Source: Acidobacteriaceae bacterium KBS 146
GTDB lineage: Bacteria > Acidobacteriota > Terriglobia > Terriglobales > Acidobacteriaceae
DNA length: 64,000 bases
Assembly (NCBI GenBank): GCA_000688615.1
Contig: JHVA01000001.1
Span: 3,906,001 to 3,970,000 of the forward strand
Direction: 5' to 3'
Of this stretch, positions 33,387 through 42,094 are shown in pieces. How positions within the stretch are numbered: position 1 is the stretch's first letter; the number at the start of each line of letters is the position of its first letter. Below the pieces are notes generated by a model. That model was given only the letters and a program-made list of their open reading frames with translations. It was not told the origin of the DNA and ran no database searches. The position numbers were made by a program, and so were the translations under genes.

Positions 33387-34415
33387 ATGCGAACCCCCGC
33401 AATCATCCTCGCCTCTTCTTTGATTCTGTTCTCACAGACGGGTGCTGCGCAGCAATCCAACGCGCCCGCGCAGCAGGACAACAGCGGGTACACACTCAAG
33501 ACTCAGGCGAACGTTGTTCTGGTTCCCGCATCGGTTCGGACCAAACAGGGCGAGGTGATCTACGCTCTGCGCGCCGATCAGTTTGTTGTGGAAGACAATG
33601 GCGTTCCCCAAACCATCCAGCTCGATGAGGACACCGATACACTCGGCCTGACCCTGGTCGTACTGGTGCAATGCAGCCGCTCCGCCGTGATGGAGTACGC
33701 CAAGCTTGCAGGTCTCGGCAGCATGCTCGACGATCTCGCCGGTGGTGCGCCGCGTCAGATCGCCATTGCGAGCTATGGCAAGGAGGCCACGCTTCTGGGC
33801 GATTTCTCCCCCGATCCCCAGGACACCGCTGCTGCTCTCGGACAATTGCAGCCATGCGAAGACTCTGAGGCTGCCACCCTCGACGCGGTCGCATGGGCCA
33901 GCAGCCTGCTCGACGCCAGAAAAGATCACAATCGCCACGCCATTCTCTTGATCAGTGAGACGCGCGATCATGGCAGCAGAAAAAAGCCTGCGGACGTGAT
34001 TGCTGCGCTGGGCCAGACCAATACGGTGGTGGATGCAGTTTCGTTTTCACCGGGCAAGAACGAGATTCTGAGTGGCCTCAAATTTGGTGGAGGATCGGGA
34101 CCCTTTGGACTATTGATTTCCGCGGTTAACGCGGCGAAGAAGAATGCAGCTCGGACACTGGCGGCACTCTCCGGCGGTGAGTACATCAACTTCACCACGC
34201 AGAAGAGCTTCGATGGCGGCCTGCATCAGTTATCGAACCGCATCCATAACTACTACCTTCTCAGCTTTCGGCCCCAGCCTGCGCAGAGTGGCTCTCCTGT
34301 CGAGGGCCTCCACAGCATTCGGGTTCGTGTTCCCGACTATCCCGATGCAACGATCGGTTCGCGCCAAAACTATTTCAGTGGTTCGCTCGACAGCGTTCCC
34401 GCAGATCTCCGTTAA
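33387..34415 (+). CDS. secreted acidobacterial VWFA-related protein
   Basis: A 342-residue exported protein with a signal peptide (residues 1-19, ending GAAQ). It has the acidobacterial VWFA-related layout: a short N-terminal domain with VLVPASVRTKQGEVIYALRADQFVVEDNGVPQ, then a VWFA fold (LGLTLVVLVQCSRSAVMEYAKL ... AILLISETRDHGSRK). The classical metal site DxSxS is replaced by QCSRS, so metal binding is doubtful. The C-terminal strand pattern YYLLSFRP is typical of this family. Function unknown. Confidence 0.88.
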   Translation: MRTPAIILASSLILFSQTGAAQQSNAPAQQDNSGYTLKTQANVVLVPASVRTKQGEVIYALRADQFVVEDNGVPQTIQLDEDTDTLGLTLVVLVQCSRSAVMEYAKLAGLGSMLDDLAGGAPRQIAIASYGKEATLLGDFSPDPQDTAAALGQLQPCEDSEAATLDAVAWASSLLDARKDHNRHAILLISETRDHGSRKKPADVIAALGQTNTVVDAVSFSPGKNEILSGLKFGGGSGPFGLLISAVNAAKKNAARTLAALSGGEYINFTTQKSFDGGLHQLSNRIHNYYLLSFRPQPAQSGSPVEGLHSIRVRVPDYPDATIGSRQNYFSGSLDSVPADLR

Positions 34416-34513
34416 CCAGCGAAAGCTCGGCGTAGACCGAGCCTTCGCTGGTGCTCCGCGCTGACCCGGGAGATCACATCGCAGAGAACATCGCAACTCA
34501 AATGCAGCGAATG

Positions 34514-34885
34514 CTATTTGTAGTGTCCGTAGGCGTGACCATGCCCGTGGTCATGATGGTCCTCGCGCCACTCTCGGCGTTCGTGCCGGTCCCAGTCGCC
34601 CCTCTGGTAGCGCCAGCCTCGGTCCTCATGCACCCATCGCGGAGAACGCCATGCTGCACCGTAGTAGGGAGGACGAGCCCAGCGGCCGGAGTACCAGACA
34701 TACTGGCCCTGCACGGGCGCCCAGTACCCTGGCGTCCATACATAACCGGGTTCTGGCATTACGGGAACGGCCTCATAACGGATCGGAGGCGGTGGGGTTC
34801 CAATCATGATGGAGATTTGGCCTTGTGCAGGCGCCGCAAAAGCTGAGACGGCGAGAATGCTACCCAGAAACCATTTGATACTCAT
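34514..34885 (-). CDS. secreted YXWGXW-repeat protein
   Basis: A 123-residue exported protein with a signal peptide (residues 1-22). After a short linker it carries aromatic repeats of the type GYVWTPGYWAP and QYVWYSGRWARPPY, then a highly charged His/Asp/Arg-rich end (DDHGHGHAYGHYK pattern) that could bind metal (inference). It ends 99 bp from the VWFA gene, which runs towards it. Confidence 0.8.
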   Translation of the reverse strand: MSIKWFLGSILAVSAFAAPAQGQISIMIGTPPPPIRYEAVPVMPEPGYVWTPGYWAPVQGQYVWYSGRWARPPYYGAAWRSPRWVHEDRGWRYQRGDWDRHERREWREDHHDHGHGHAYGHYK

Positions 34886-35081
34886 CGAGTTCCTTCCAGG
34901 TTTGGTCCCAGGCGTTGGCGCAGACGAGGTTTGCCTCCCGGGAACGTTATTTTGGAGTTGCGATACAGGAAAGAAATTCCGATTTTGTTACAAACTTTCT
35001 TTCTTTCCCGTCGCAAGACGCCATTTCACGCCTGCACTTATAGATAACTGCAAATGAGACGCCAAACAGGAAGTTGCCTTA

Positions 35082-35120
35082 AAACGAAAGCCGCGACCGT
35101 CTCGACGGCCACGGCTTCGG
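35082..35120 (-). terminator. terminator after LysM gene
   Basis: Interrupted GC-rich stem (AAGCCG ... CGGCTT with ACCGTC / GACGG inside) followed on the minus strand by cgtttt. It lies 17 bp past the LysM gene stop. Confidence 0.75.
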
Positions 35121-35136
35121 GTTGGACGGGAAAAAT

Positions 35137-35529
35137 TTAGCCTAGAGCAGGAAGATTGATCTGCTGTCCTGCCTGAATGCGATCGGGATTCGCAATTCCG
35201 TTCGCCTGGGCAATCTCGTTGTACTTGTTCGCATTCCCGTAGAAGAGTTTGCTGACCTTGGAGAGACTGTCGCCTGATTTGATGGTGTATGGCTGCGTGT
35301 CTCCGCCCGCGGTAGCGATTTCATGTTTCAGATCGGCGTATGAAGGGTCTATCTCCTTGATCGCATCCCATACACGGTTGGCAACGACTTTGGACGGAAC
35401 GCTCGCTTTGATGTGCAGTTGTTCGCCGGCCAGGTCCACCGCCTCCACCTTCGCACCATACTCGGCGAAGCTGTTGATGGTCGAGATCACGGGATTGTAC
35501 TTTTGCTTCAACTGCTCAAGATCAGCCAT
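35137..35529 (-). CDS. BON/LysM domain protein
   Basis: A 130-residue protein similar to the YgaU/Kbp type. An N-terminal BON-like domain (VEAVDLAGEQLHIKASVPSKVVANRVWDAIKEIDP, ~residues 28-62) is followed by a LysM domain (YTIKSGDSLSKVSKLFYGNANKYNEIAQANGI, ~80-128). In Kbp this pair binds potassium ions. No signal peptide is seen, so a cytoplasmic role fits. The start at 35529 is preceded by an AGGAG eight bases upstream. The DUF937 gene upstream is probably co-transcribed. Confidence 0.88.
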   Translation of the reverse strand: MADLEQLKQKYNPVISTINSFAEYGAKVEAVDLAGEQLHIKASVPSKVVANRVWDAIKEIDPSYADLKHEIATAGGDTQPYTIKSGDSLSKVSKLFYGNANKYNEIAQANGIANPDRIQAGQQINLPALG

Positions 35530-35611
35530 GCTGTTGTCTCCTGTATTGTTCTCGTGCATGTAGCACGGGGCACGAGAGGTTGAGATTGTGTTTTAAGGAT
35601 GGTGGGGAGGC

Positions 35612-36019
35612 CTAGAGCAGTTTTCCCAGCACCTGTTGCGCCAGGCCGCTGAAGCTGCCGGGTGAAGCTGACTCCCCATTGGGGGCGAAGTGTTGGATCA
35701 CCATCGGCAGGATAATCGCAAGCGCCGACGTGACCACCGACGAGGAAACGCCGGCTTTCTCTGCCGTCTTCTCGATCAGTCCCGTGGAACCCAGTCCCTG
35801 CTGAATCTGTTCCGGGGTTGCTGTCTGAGCCTGTCCTGCGGCCCATGCCCCCACATGGTCGCCCAGGCCGTTGGACTTCAGGGTTTGTAGGATTCCTGTA
35901 ATCCCCTCAGGGTGTGCTGACAACGCTTCGATAAAACCTCCGGCAATCTTCGCCTGGTCTCCCTGGGCGGCTGCGCCCGCCTGCCCCGCTAACGACTGGA
36001 TCGAATCGAGAATTCCCAT
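35612..36019 (-). CDS. DUF937/YidB-like protein
   Basis: A 135-residue protein with the YidB-type repeat: MGILDSIQSLAG, then FIEALSAHPEGITGILQTLKSNGLGDHVGAWAAGQAQTATPEQIQQGLGSTGLI, and a C-terminal helix EKAGVSSSVVTSALAIILPMVIQHF. It has no export signal. Family function is unknown. An AAAGGAG precedes the ATG. It lies 82 bp before the LysM gene on the same strand. Confidence 0.88.
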   Translation of the reverse strand: MGILDSIQSLAGQAGAAAQGDQAKIAGGFIEALSAHPEGITGILQTLKSNGLGDHVGAWAAGQAQTATPEQIQQGLGSTGLIEKTAEKAGVSSSVVTSALAIILPMVIQHFAPNGESASPGSFSGLAQQVLGKLL

Positions 36020-36213
36020 TCGGTTCTCCTTTCACAACATCGTGCAACGCGGGGAATCATAGTCCCCTCAGAAGGCCCGTGGGTTATTGGCAGAGAAAAT
36101 TCTGCTCGGAAACACTCTTTATCAGAGGGGTGGTAGCGCGAGTCGGGTTGGCCGCAGATCCTTGCACAGACTTTGGTTGCTGCTGCACCAGAAAGAGGAA
36201 TTAGACTGCCTCT

Positions 36214-36618
36214 ATGAGTGAGAAGAAGATTGTCGTAGCTACGGAGGCAGCCCCGGCTGCTATAGGCCCCTACTCGCAGGCCGTTCGCGTTGGAGATACT
36301 CTTTACGCTTCGGGCCAGGTTGGCCTGGACCCCAAAACCGGTCAGATCGTGGACGGTGGCGTGGAAGGCCAGACGGTGCGGGTCTTCGAGAACATCAAGG
36401 CTGTTCTGGCAGAGGCTGGCCTGGGATTCGAAGATGTCGTCAAGACGACAGTGTTCCTGAAAAATATGGGCGATTTTGCCGCGATGAACGCGATCTATGC
36501 GCAGTATCTTGCGCCCGAGGGAGTCGTCCCACCGGCCCGCTCGACCGTCGCGGTCGCCGCGCTTCCGAAGGATGCGCTGGTCGAAATCGAGATCGTCGCC
36601 AGGGATCTGGGACGCTGA
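36214..36618 (+). CDS. ridA: RidA-family enamine/imine deaminase
   Basis: Hydrolyses reactive enamines and imines such as 2-aminoacrylate, protecting PLP enzymes. The 134-residue protein has the trimer-fold pattern GPYSQAVRVGDTLYASGQVGLDPKTGQIVDGG, KTTVFLKNMGDFAAMNAIYAQYL and PPARSTVAVAALPKDALVEIEIVA, including the catalytic Arg in PARST. It is followed by msrB 53 bp later. Confidence 0.95.
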   Translation: MSEKKIVVATEAAPAAIGPYSQAVRVGDTLYASGQVGLDPKTGQIVDGGVEGQTVRVFENIKAVLAEAGLGFEDVVKTTVFLKNMGDFAAMNAIYAQYLAPEGVVPPARSTVAVAALPKDALVEIEIVARDLGR

Positions 36619-36671
36619 GCCTGTCACCAAATCACGCTTCGGGCATCCAATAAAGGAAAGGAAAAAATGCC

Positions 36672-37082
36672 ATGACTGAGTCTGTGAAGCAGCAGAAGGT
36701 CCACAAGACAGAGGCGGAGTGGCGCGAGCTGCTGACCCCGGAGCAGTTTAACGTGATGCGCGAGAAGGGAACAGAGCGTCCCTTTACCGGAGCGCTGCTC
36801 AACAACCACGAGACGGGCGTCTATCAGTGCGGAGCCTGTCAGGCACCTCTGTTTACTTCAGATAAGAAGTTTGAGTCGGGAAGCGGCTGGCCGAGCTTCT
36901 GGCTTCCCGTCTCGCCGGAAGCGATTGAAGCCCATGAAGATAATTCTCATGGAATGCGGCGGATCGAGGTGACCTGCGCGAAGTGTGGTGCGCATCTGGG
37001 GCACCTCTTCCCCGACGGGCCGCAACCTACGGGAATGCGCTACTGCATTAACAGTGCATCCTTGGGTTTCGAGAAAGCCTGA
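36672..37082 (+). CDS. msrB: peptide methionine (R)-S-oxide reductase
   Basis: Repairs methionine-R-sulfoxide. The 136-residue protein has [27 protein letters not shown] (first zinc CxxC), the second CxxC ([16 protein letters not shown]), GSGWPSFW and catalytic [13 protein letters not shown]. All four zinc cysteines and the active Cys are present. No signal peptide, so cytoplasmic. It follows ridA on the plus strand and converges with rpmB across a terminator. Confidence 0.97.
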   Translation: MTESVKQQKVHKTEAEWRELLTPEQFNVMREKGTERPFTGALLNNHETGVYQCGACQAPLFTSDKKFESGSGWPSFWLPVSPEAIEAHEDNSHGMRRIEVTCAKCGAHLGHLFPDGPQPTGMRYCINSASLGFEKA

Positions 37083-37104
37083 ACCGCCGGTTGGCTGAAA
37101 ACAC

Positions 37105-37145
37105 GGAAAGCCCCAGTCCGCGGGGGCGGCTGGGGCGTTTTCTTT
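37105..37145. terminator. terminator between msrB and rpmB
   Basis: A 10-bp stem (AAAGCCCCAG and its partner CTGGGGCGTTT) with a GC-rich loop and a T-run on the plus strand; A-rich bases on the other side let it serve rpmB too. Confidence 0.85.
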
Positions 37146-37158
37146 TCCTAAATAGAGG

Positions 37159-37347
37159 CTAGCCCTTAACGATTTTGCCGGTCTTGATGCAGCTCGTGCA
37201 GACGCGCACGCGCTTGCTGGCTCCGCCGACAACGGCCTTCACCGACTGCAGGTTCACGTTCCAGCGACGACGGGTGGTGTTGTGGGCGTGGGAGATGTTG
37301 TTGCCGAACTGCGGGCCCTTCCCGCAGAGTTCACATTTTTGCGCCAT
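37159..37347 (-). CDS. rpmB: 50S ribosomal protein L28
   Basis: A 62-residue ribosomal protein. MAQKCELCGKGPQFGNNISHAHNTTRRRWNVNLQ and VRVCTSCIKTGKIVKG are typical, and the two CxxC pairs mark the zinc-binding form. The start at 37347 is set by a TTGGAG six bases upstream; a frame further upstream has no homology. Confidence 0.97.
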   Translation of the reverse strand: MAQKCELCGKGPQFGNNISHAHNTTRRRWNVNLQSVKAVVGGASKRVRVCTSCIKTGKIVKG

Positions 37348-37575
37348 GTCTGACTCCAATCTCTTAGTCGCAGATTCTTCCGCGAGCAGGGGCTTCATCT
37401 CCCGGCGAGGGATCGAATCTTTCCTGTGGTCCGGGGCGTTTTGCGTTCCGGCTGCGGAGACGGCGGGCTCAATCTTTCAGCCACGCCTATGAATCTGCGG
37501 ATAACTCACAAAATTTGGCGCTTGCAGGAGGTAAAACCACCCTGAAGACGCTAGTAGCTTATTATAGCGCAAAAT

Positions 37576-38136
37576 CTAGGCTGGAGCGCTATGACCATTG
37601 CACTGTAAGACGCCAAGATAGGCACTCCAGGGTCCAACCGCCTCTCTGTACTGATACGCCAGAATCCGGGAGAGCTGGTGCAGGTGGGTCAGATCATGGA
37701 CGGCCCAGGTGGCCAGCAGCTGCGATAACGTCACCGGCCCGAAGGCCGGATGGAGTCCCTTGAGCCCGAATTCGCTCTCCGTCAGCTGGAACGACTCAAG
37801 CTCCGCGAGATTTTCTGTGCGCAGGCGCGAAAACTCATCCAGAAGCTGGGCAAGGGACTTCCCCTCGCTCTCCCGCTTCTGCCCCAGCCGGTCCACCGGG
37901 CGAAATGCCGGGACCTCGCCGTCTGGACTGTTCCGGTTGGACAGAATCAGCCTGGCCCGTGTCATCCAATCCGTCCGTTCGCAGTAAACCAGGTGCCCGA
38001 CGACATCGAACGCCGTCCAGGTCCCTTCACCTTCGTTCCGTTGAGGCCAGCCTTCCGGTAGGTCGCGAAGGAGCGCATCGAGAGTCCCGGGTGTATGGCG
38101 GAGAAGAGCGACAGTCTGCTGCAGGTCCTGGGTCAT
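37576..38136 (-). CDS. DinB-family protein
   Basis: A 186-residue four-helix protein of the DinB/YfiT type, starting MTQDLQQTVALLRHTPGTLDALLRDLPEGW. The metal-binding histidines appear in FDVVGHLVYCERTDW (~residue 48) and AVHDLTHLHQLSRI (~160-166). The family includes metal-dependent thiol transferases such as bacillithiol transferase; the thiol here is unknown. The reading frame continues upstream to 38703 but that part runs against the MliC-like gene and has no family match. Confidence 0.88.
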   Translation of the reverse strand: MTQDLQQTVALLRHTPGTLDALLRDLPEGWPQRNEGEGTWTAFDVVGHLVYCERTDWMTRARLILSNRNSPDGEVPAFRPVDRLGQKRESEGKSLAQLLDEFSRLRTENLAELESFQLTESEFGLKGLHPAFGPVTLSQLLATWAVHDLTHLHQLSRILAYQYREAVGPWSAYLGVLQCNGHSAPA

Positions 38137-38259
38137 TAGGGGGTAACCTCTAAAAGTCGTTTTGGTGGTTAGCTGAATTTTGATAGATCTACGGCTCTTT
38201 AAGATTGCTATCGAGGCCTCCGCGCCGCTAAAAGATGACAAGAAAGAGAGGCGACCGAT

Positions 38260-38646
38260 ATGACACTCAGAACGACACGTCTGATCTCTGTGACCGGACT
38301 CATGGTCTCCGCGGTATCGATGGCGGCGACCGACCTGACCCTTCATTTGAAGGGAACCGACACAATCGAGCGGAAAACCGTGCAGTTTCAATGCGATGCG
38401 CAGGGCGTGAAGATGGGACTGCCGCAAGGGCCTTTCCCGGTTGAGTACCTGAACGGCGCAGGCAATCATCTGGCGGTGGTCCCGGTAAAGGGAAATTCGC
38501 TGATCTTCGTCACCGTGCCGTCCGGCTCGGGAGCCAAGTATGCGGCGGAACAGTTCACCTGGTGGGACGCAGGAGGGCGCGGAACGACCTTTGCCTCGGA
38601 CTTTCCCGGCCCAAAAGCCAGCTCGAGCTGCCATGTCGTCCGATAA
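38260..38646 (+). CDS. secreted MliC-like lysozyme inhibitor domain protein
   Basis: A 128-residue exported protein with a signal peptide (residues 1-22, ending SMA). The rest fits the MliC/PliC fold: VQFQCDAQGVKMGL, FPVEYLNGAGNHLAVVPVKGN, and GSGAKYAAEQFTWWDAGGRGTTF, which contains the SGxxY motif that reaches into the lysozyme active site in known inhibitors, and the final Cys. It would protect the wall from host or competitor lysozyme. Assignment rests on motif pattern alone. Confidence 0.7.
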   Translation: MTLRTTRLISVTGLMVSAVSMAATDLTLHLKGTDTIERKTVQFQCDAQGVKMGLPQGPFPVEYLNGAGNHLAVVPVKGNSLIFVTVPSGSGAKYAAEQFTWWDAGGRGTTFASDFPGPKASSSCHVVR

Positions 38647-38701
38647 AACAGCCATTTCCAAAGGCGTAGCATAAGAGGTGAGCCTCTGGGAGGGGTGTTG
38701 C

Positions 38702-39550
38702 ATGAGGTTGTGGCGTGTCCTGGCCTTGTCGGTTGTGGTCTTTGGTGGGGCCGGTCTGTCGGCGCAGATGAGTAACGATCATCCGATGGGAGCGGCCGCG
38801 CAGACTCCTCCGAAGTACCTGAAGGACGCCGGCCTGGTCGAACGGCTCAATCAGCCTCTACCGCTGAAAACCGAGTTTGTGGATGAAGTGGGCCGCCAGG
38901 TCGTCCTGGGTGACTATTTCCACCAACGTCCCATCACGCTGGCGCTCGTCTACTTCCGGTGCACCATGTTGTGTCCGCAGGTACTGCACGGAATGGCTCA
39001 GTCGCTGCGAAACATCGGTTTTACCGCAGGCAAGGACTATGACGTAGTGGTTGCGAGCATCGACCCCATGGATACGCCCAAGGACGCAAGCGAAGCAAAG
39101 AAAACCTTTCTGAGCGAGATGGGGCAGCTGGGGTCCGGCGATGGCGTCCACTTCCTGACCGGCCAGGAAGCATCGATTACAGCTTTGAGCGAGGCGACCG
39201 GATTTCACTATGTGCCGGTACCCGGGCCAGACGGGAAGATGGATCAGTTCGCCCATTCGAGCGTGATCATGTTCGCCACACCGGATGGAAGGATGTCGGA
39301 GTACCTGGCGGGGATCGACTACCCTTCGCGAGACGTACGGCTGGCCCTGGTGAATGCATCGCATCTGAAGATTGCCACGGCGAAGGATCTCTTTCTGCTT
39401 TACTGCTGCAACTACGTTCCTTCCTCGGGGAAGTACACGGTGGCGGTCCTGCGCTTGTTAGGGCTGGCGGGAGTTGTGACGCTGATTGCGATGGCAATCG
39501 GATTTTACTTTCTGGGCCGAAAGCGTAGTCACACCGGAGTGGCTGTCTGA
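38702..39550 (+). CDS. SCO1/SenC-family copper-chaperone protein
   Basis: A 282-residue protein that probably delivers copper to cytochrome oxidase. Signal peptide residues 1-22, then a thioredoxin-like domain (~60-220) with the copper-binding CxxxC (FRCTMLCPQVLH) and a distal His in MDQFAHSSVIM. A C-terminal membrane helix (~252-270) anchors it, with a CCNYVP segment just before. The first ATG in frame is 24 bases upstream, but the 38702 ATG follows an AGGGGTG site and starts the signal peptide. Confidence 0.9.
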   Translation: MRLWRVLALSVVVFGGAGLSAQMSNDHPMGAAAQTPPKYLKDAGLVERLNQPLPLKTEFVDEVGRQVVLGDYFHQRPITLALVYFRCTMLCPQVLHGMAQSLRNIGFTAGKDYDVVVASIDPMDTPKDASEAKKTFLSEMGQLGSGDGVHFLTGQEASITALSEATGFHYVPVPGPDGKMDQFAHSSVIMFATPDGRMSEYLAGIDYPSRDVRLALVNASHLKIATAKDLFLLYCCNYVPSSGKYTVAVLRLLGLAGVVTLIAMAIGFYFLGRKRSHTGVAV

Positions 39551-39653
39551 TCGCTGGAGGGAGAGTTCTTTGGAGACAGTCCTGCTGACTTAAAGGCTTG
39601 TTCCAGATGGAGTTGGTAGGATGGAGGTGGGCCAAGGAGGCTCATACTCAACG

Positions 39654-40130
39654 ATGACTCCCCTTATTCGTTTTGCTTTTACTGCAGTTCTTTTTGCGAC
39701 GGCGGCTTCAGGAGTTGCTCAGGGCCCCCCAGGGCGTGACCCCTACAATCCTCCTCCCGGACACGGCGGTGTTCCTCCAGGTCAGGCCAAGAAGCAGGGT
39801 TATGATCACTACGATCATGTTCCCCCCGGTCAGGCGAAGAAAAATGACGACTGGCGTTTCCGCGAGGAAGACCGTCAACATTTCTACTCGCACTACAGTC
39901 ATCAGAGCGATCACTGGCGAGGAAAGAAGAGGCCGGTTTTCGTAAGAGGGCAAGCGATCCCGCGGGGATATGCGGTCCAGCCCGTGCCCCGTTCGTATTG
40001 GCAGGGAGTTCCTCCACCGCCACCGGGCTACCAGTACGGATACTACGACGGCTATGTCGTTTCGTACGATCCAACGACGCGCGTTATTGCCGATGTGCTT
40101 GACCTGGTGAGCGCGGCGACATCCAGGTAA
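39654..40130 (+). CDS. secreted RcnB-like protein with PPGQAKK repeats
   Basis: A 158-residue exported protein: signal peptide (1-23), then two copies of the motif PPGQAKK within a Pro/Gly/His/Tyr-rich stretch (~30-65), a basic middle part, and a C-terminal pattern ending GYQYGYYDGYVVSYDPTTRVIADVLDLV, which resembles the RcnB family of periplasmic metal-efflux modulators. Metal binding is inference. An AAGGAGG lies 14 bases before the ATG; an in-frame ATG at 39621 is another possibility. Confidence 0.75.
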   Translation: MTPLIRFAFTAVLFATAASGVAQGPPGRDPYNPPPGHGGVPPGQAKKQGYDHYDHVPPGQAKKNDDWRFREEDRQHFYSHYSHQSDHWRGKKRPVFVRGQAIPRGYAVQPVPRSYWQGVPPPPPGYQYGYYDGYVVSYDPTTRVIADVLDLVSAATSR

Positions 40131-40153
40131 GCTCGGAACGTGAATGAGTCTTC

Positions 40154-40185
40154 AGAAGAGGTCCGGCTGCGGCCGGACCTCTTCT
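40154..40185. terminator. bidirectional hairpin terminator
   Basis: A near-perfect 14-bp stem (AGAAGAGGTCCGGC) with a three-base loop between convergent genes; T-runs are weak on both sides. Confidence 0.7.
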
Positions 40186-40198
40186 GTTGCTGAGCAAC

Positions 40199-41353
40199 TT
40201 ATAACGCAGCGATGCCGTTGAAGCCGGAAGATTTGGGGAGATCTCCGGCCTGGCCAAGACTGGTCAAGATGCCATTCTCTTCGATCCGGAACATGCCGAT
40301 GTTTCCGGCGCTGGAATTGATGGTGTAGACATATTTGCCATCCGCGCTGACGGCGATGTCGAGGTTGGTGCTTCCGGCGGGATTGTTGCCAACAACAGTG
40401 GATCCAAGAGGAGTAAGAGAGCCATCTTTACCGATTGCGAAACCAGAGATGGAGTCACTTCCGGCGTTGGAGGTGTAGACATACCTGCCGTCGGGAGTGA
40501 TGGCGTTCCAGCAGTTGGCATTCGCAAGAACGGGAATGCTCTGACTTATCGCGGTGAGTTTACCGTCCGGCCCAAGGTTATAGGAGGAGACGGCAGAGGC
40601 GTTGTCCCGTCCGGCGACACCGGTCTCCGACACGATGGCTTTGCCGTCAGGGGTGAAGGAGAGGGAGAAGATCCCCGACGCCGGTTTTGCGTCGACGACA
40701 ATGGGGCCAAGCGTACCGTCGGGATTTACACGGAAGGCGTCGATGTTGTCGGCCAACCGCTCGGTCACGAGCAAAAATCGCCCATCGGGGCTGAAGGCGA
40801 TCGATGCTCCGCCGGTTACGTTAGCAGTGAGGAATGCTGTGGAGTTCTTGATTGGTCGCAGCTGCGCTCCAAGATCCAGACGGAATCCAACGACGCTTCC
40901 CGCTCCTCCAGAGTTGAGAACGTAGACGAGATTGCCGAGCTGCGCGACTGCGACCGGTTGGCTGCCGCCAGAAGGCGCCTTGCTAACAAGCACTAGATTA
41001 GAGCGACGCACGCCGAAGACGGAGATGGAGCCGCTTCCGGCATTGACTGCAAAAAGAATGGAATGGTCCTGGCTGAGGGTAAGCGCACCCTGCGCTTCGA
41101 GGGGATCGGTGATTCCTCCGCTGCCGCGGCCTTCAGTGTCATAGCGTCCTGCTTCCGTGAGGTAGCCATTGGCGGCACGATCGTACGCAATCACCTCGTT
41201 CTTCCTGGAGTCGTTCGTCATGACGAAGACTGCTCCTCGTCCCTTCGTCTGTTGTGCGAAAGGGGAGGCGGAGGCGATCTGAGCAGAGGAGGAAACAGCG
41301 CTGATTCCCATTGCGGCGAAAGAAAGAATCAGAGGACAAACGAATCGATTCAT
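40199..41353 (-). CDS. secreted lactonase-family beta-propeller protein
   Basis: A 384-residue exported protein (signal peptide 1-25) of the 6-phosphogluconolactonase/YVTN-like propeller family. Repeating blades read ILFAVNAGSGSISVFGVRR, LVYVLNSGGAGSVVGFRLD, RFLLVTERLADNIDAFRVNPDGTLGP and YVYTSNAGSDSISGFAIGKDGSLTP. The export signal argues against a role in the cytoplasmic pentose pathway. The start at 41353 is set by an AAGGAG seven bases upstream. Confidence 0.88.
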   Translation of the reverse strand: MNRFVCPLILSFAAMGISAVSSSAQIASASPFAQQTKGRGAVFVMTNDSRKNEVIAYDRAANGYLTEAGRYDTEGRGSGGITDPLEAQGALTLSQDHSILFAVNAGSGSISVFGVRRSNLVLVSKAPSGGSQPVAVAQLGNLVYVLNSGGAGSVVGFRLDLGAQLRPIKNSTAFLTANVTGGASIAFSPDGRFLLVTERLADNIDAFRVNPDGTLGPIVVDAKPASGIFSLSFTPDGKAIVSETGVAGRDNASAVSSYNLGPDGKLTAISQSIPVLANANCWNAITPDGRYVYTSNAGSDSISGFAIGKDGSLTPLGSTVVGNNPAGSTNLDIAVSADGKYVYTINSSAGNIGMFRIEENGILTSLGQAGDLPKSSGFNGIAAL

Positions 41354-41691
41354 CAGGAAACTCCTTGGGGAGATTACGCGAGCTCGCATTTCGGTCGGCG
41401 GACCGGTGTGGGTCATCCTTCAGCGATGGTCGAAGTCGCGCACCCGTGAGAGTCGTGCGAACTTGCGGAGGTTACAGACGATTGTCAAAGGAAAGTAAAG
41501 AATCACTCATGAGGCGAATCGGTCTGCCAGCGGAAAGGGTGGGCTCCAGTCGCCGAACCGCAGATCTTCAAATAATGTCGACACGAGTTCGCAGGTGCGG
41601 CTTAGACAGGCACAATTCCGCAAGATGTCATCGAACAAACACAAATGTGCGATCTTGCGGTTATGGGCTGCGATGGTGATGCTTCGCTGCT
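41354..41691. other. non-coding stretch
   Basis: Between the lactonase start and the next gene's stop. I see no gene, repeat or regulatory motif in these 338 bp. Confidence 0.5.
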
Positions 41692-42039
41692 CTACCTCGG
41701 AGATTGCATTGCTTCGACCCGAACGATCTTGCACCCGACTTTTTTGTTTGCCGGAGACCAGATTTTGGCCTTGTCGCCGTCGATCTCATAGCGGATCTGG
41801 TTTCCAACGACGAAGTCGGTGGCATTCATGGATTTGTTGGAGTCGGTCCGGCAGGTATAGCTTTTGCCTTGCGTGTCGAAGAAGAGATCGTAGGCCTGAT
41901 GCTTATGGTTCTTATCTTTCATGCCTGTGGTCTGGACATCTTTGAGATTGGCGGAGCCCTTAAAATTTTCAGCGAATGCGGGCAGGGTGGCGAAGATGCC
42001 AGTGATGGCGAGAATGGCAGAGGCAGTGCGTCGGCGCAT
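41692..42039 (-). CDS. small secreted protein of unknown function
   Basis: A 115-residue protein with a signal peptide (1-23). The mature part has two cysteines (YTCRTD and VGCKIV) that could form a disulfide, and a small beta-rich pattern (FFDTQGKSYTC, FVVGNQIRYEIDGDKAKIWSPANKKVGC). GGAGG lies before the ATG. It lies 55 bp after the next gene on the same strand, so they may be one unit. No named family recognised. Confidence 0.8.
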   Translation of the reverse strand: MRRRTASAILAITGIFATLPAFAENFKGSANLKDVQTTGMKDKNHKHQAYDLFFDTQGKSYTCRTDSNKSMNATDFVVGNQIRYEIDGDKAKIWSPANKKVGCKIVRVEAMQSPR

Positions 42040-42094
42040 GAGTTCCTCCTGCGGGGATTCTAAATGCTAAAAAGTCAGTTCCTTCACGGAGGAG

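Noticed and set aside
38137..38703. Upstream extension of the DinB frame
   Set aside because: It runs against the MliC-like gene; the DinB fold begins at 38136.
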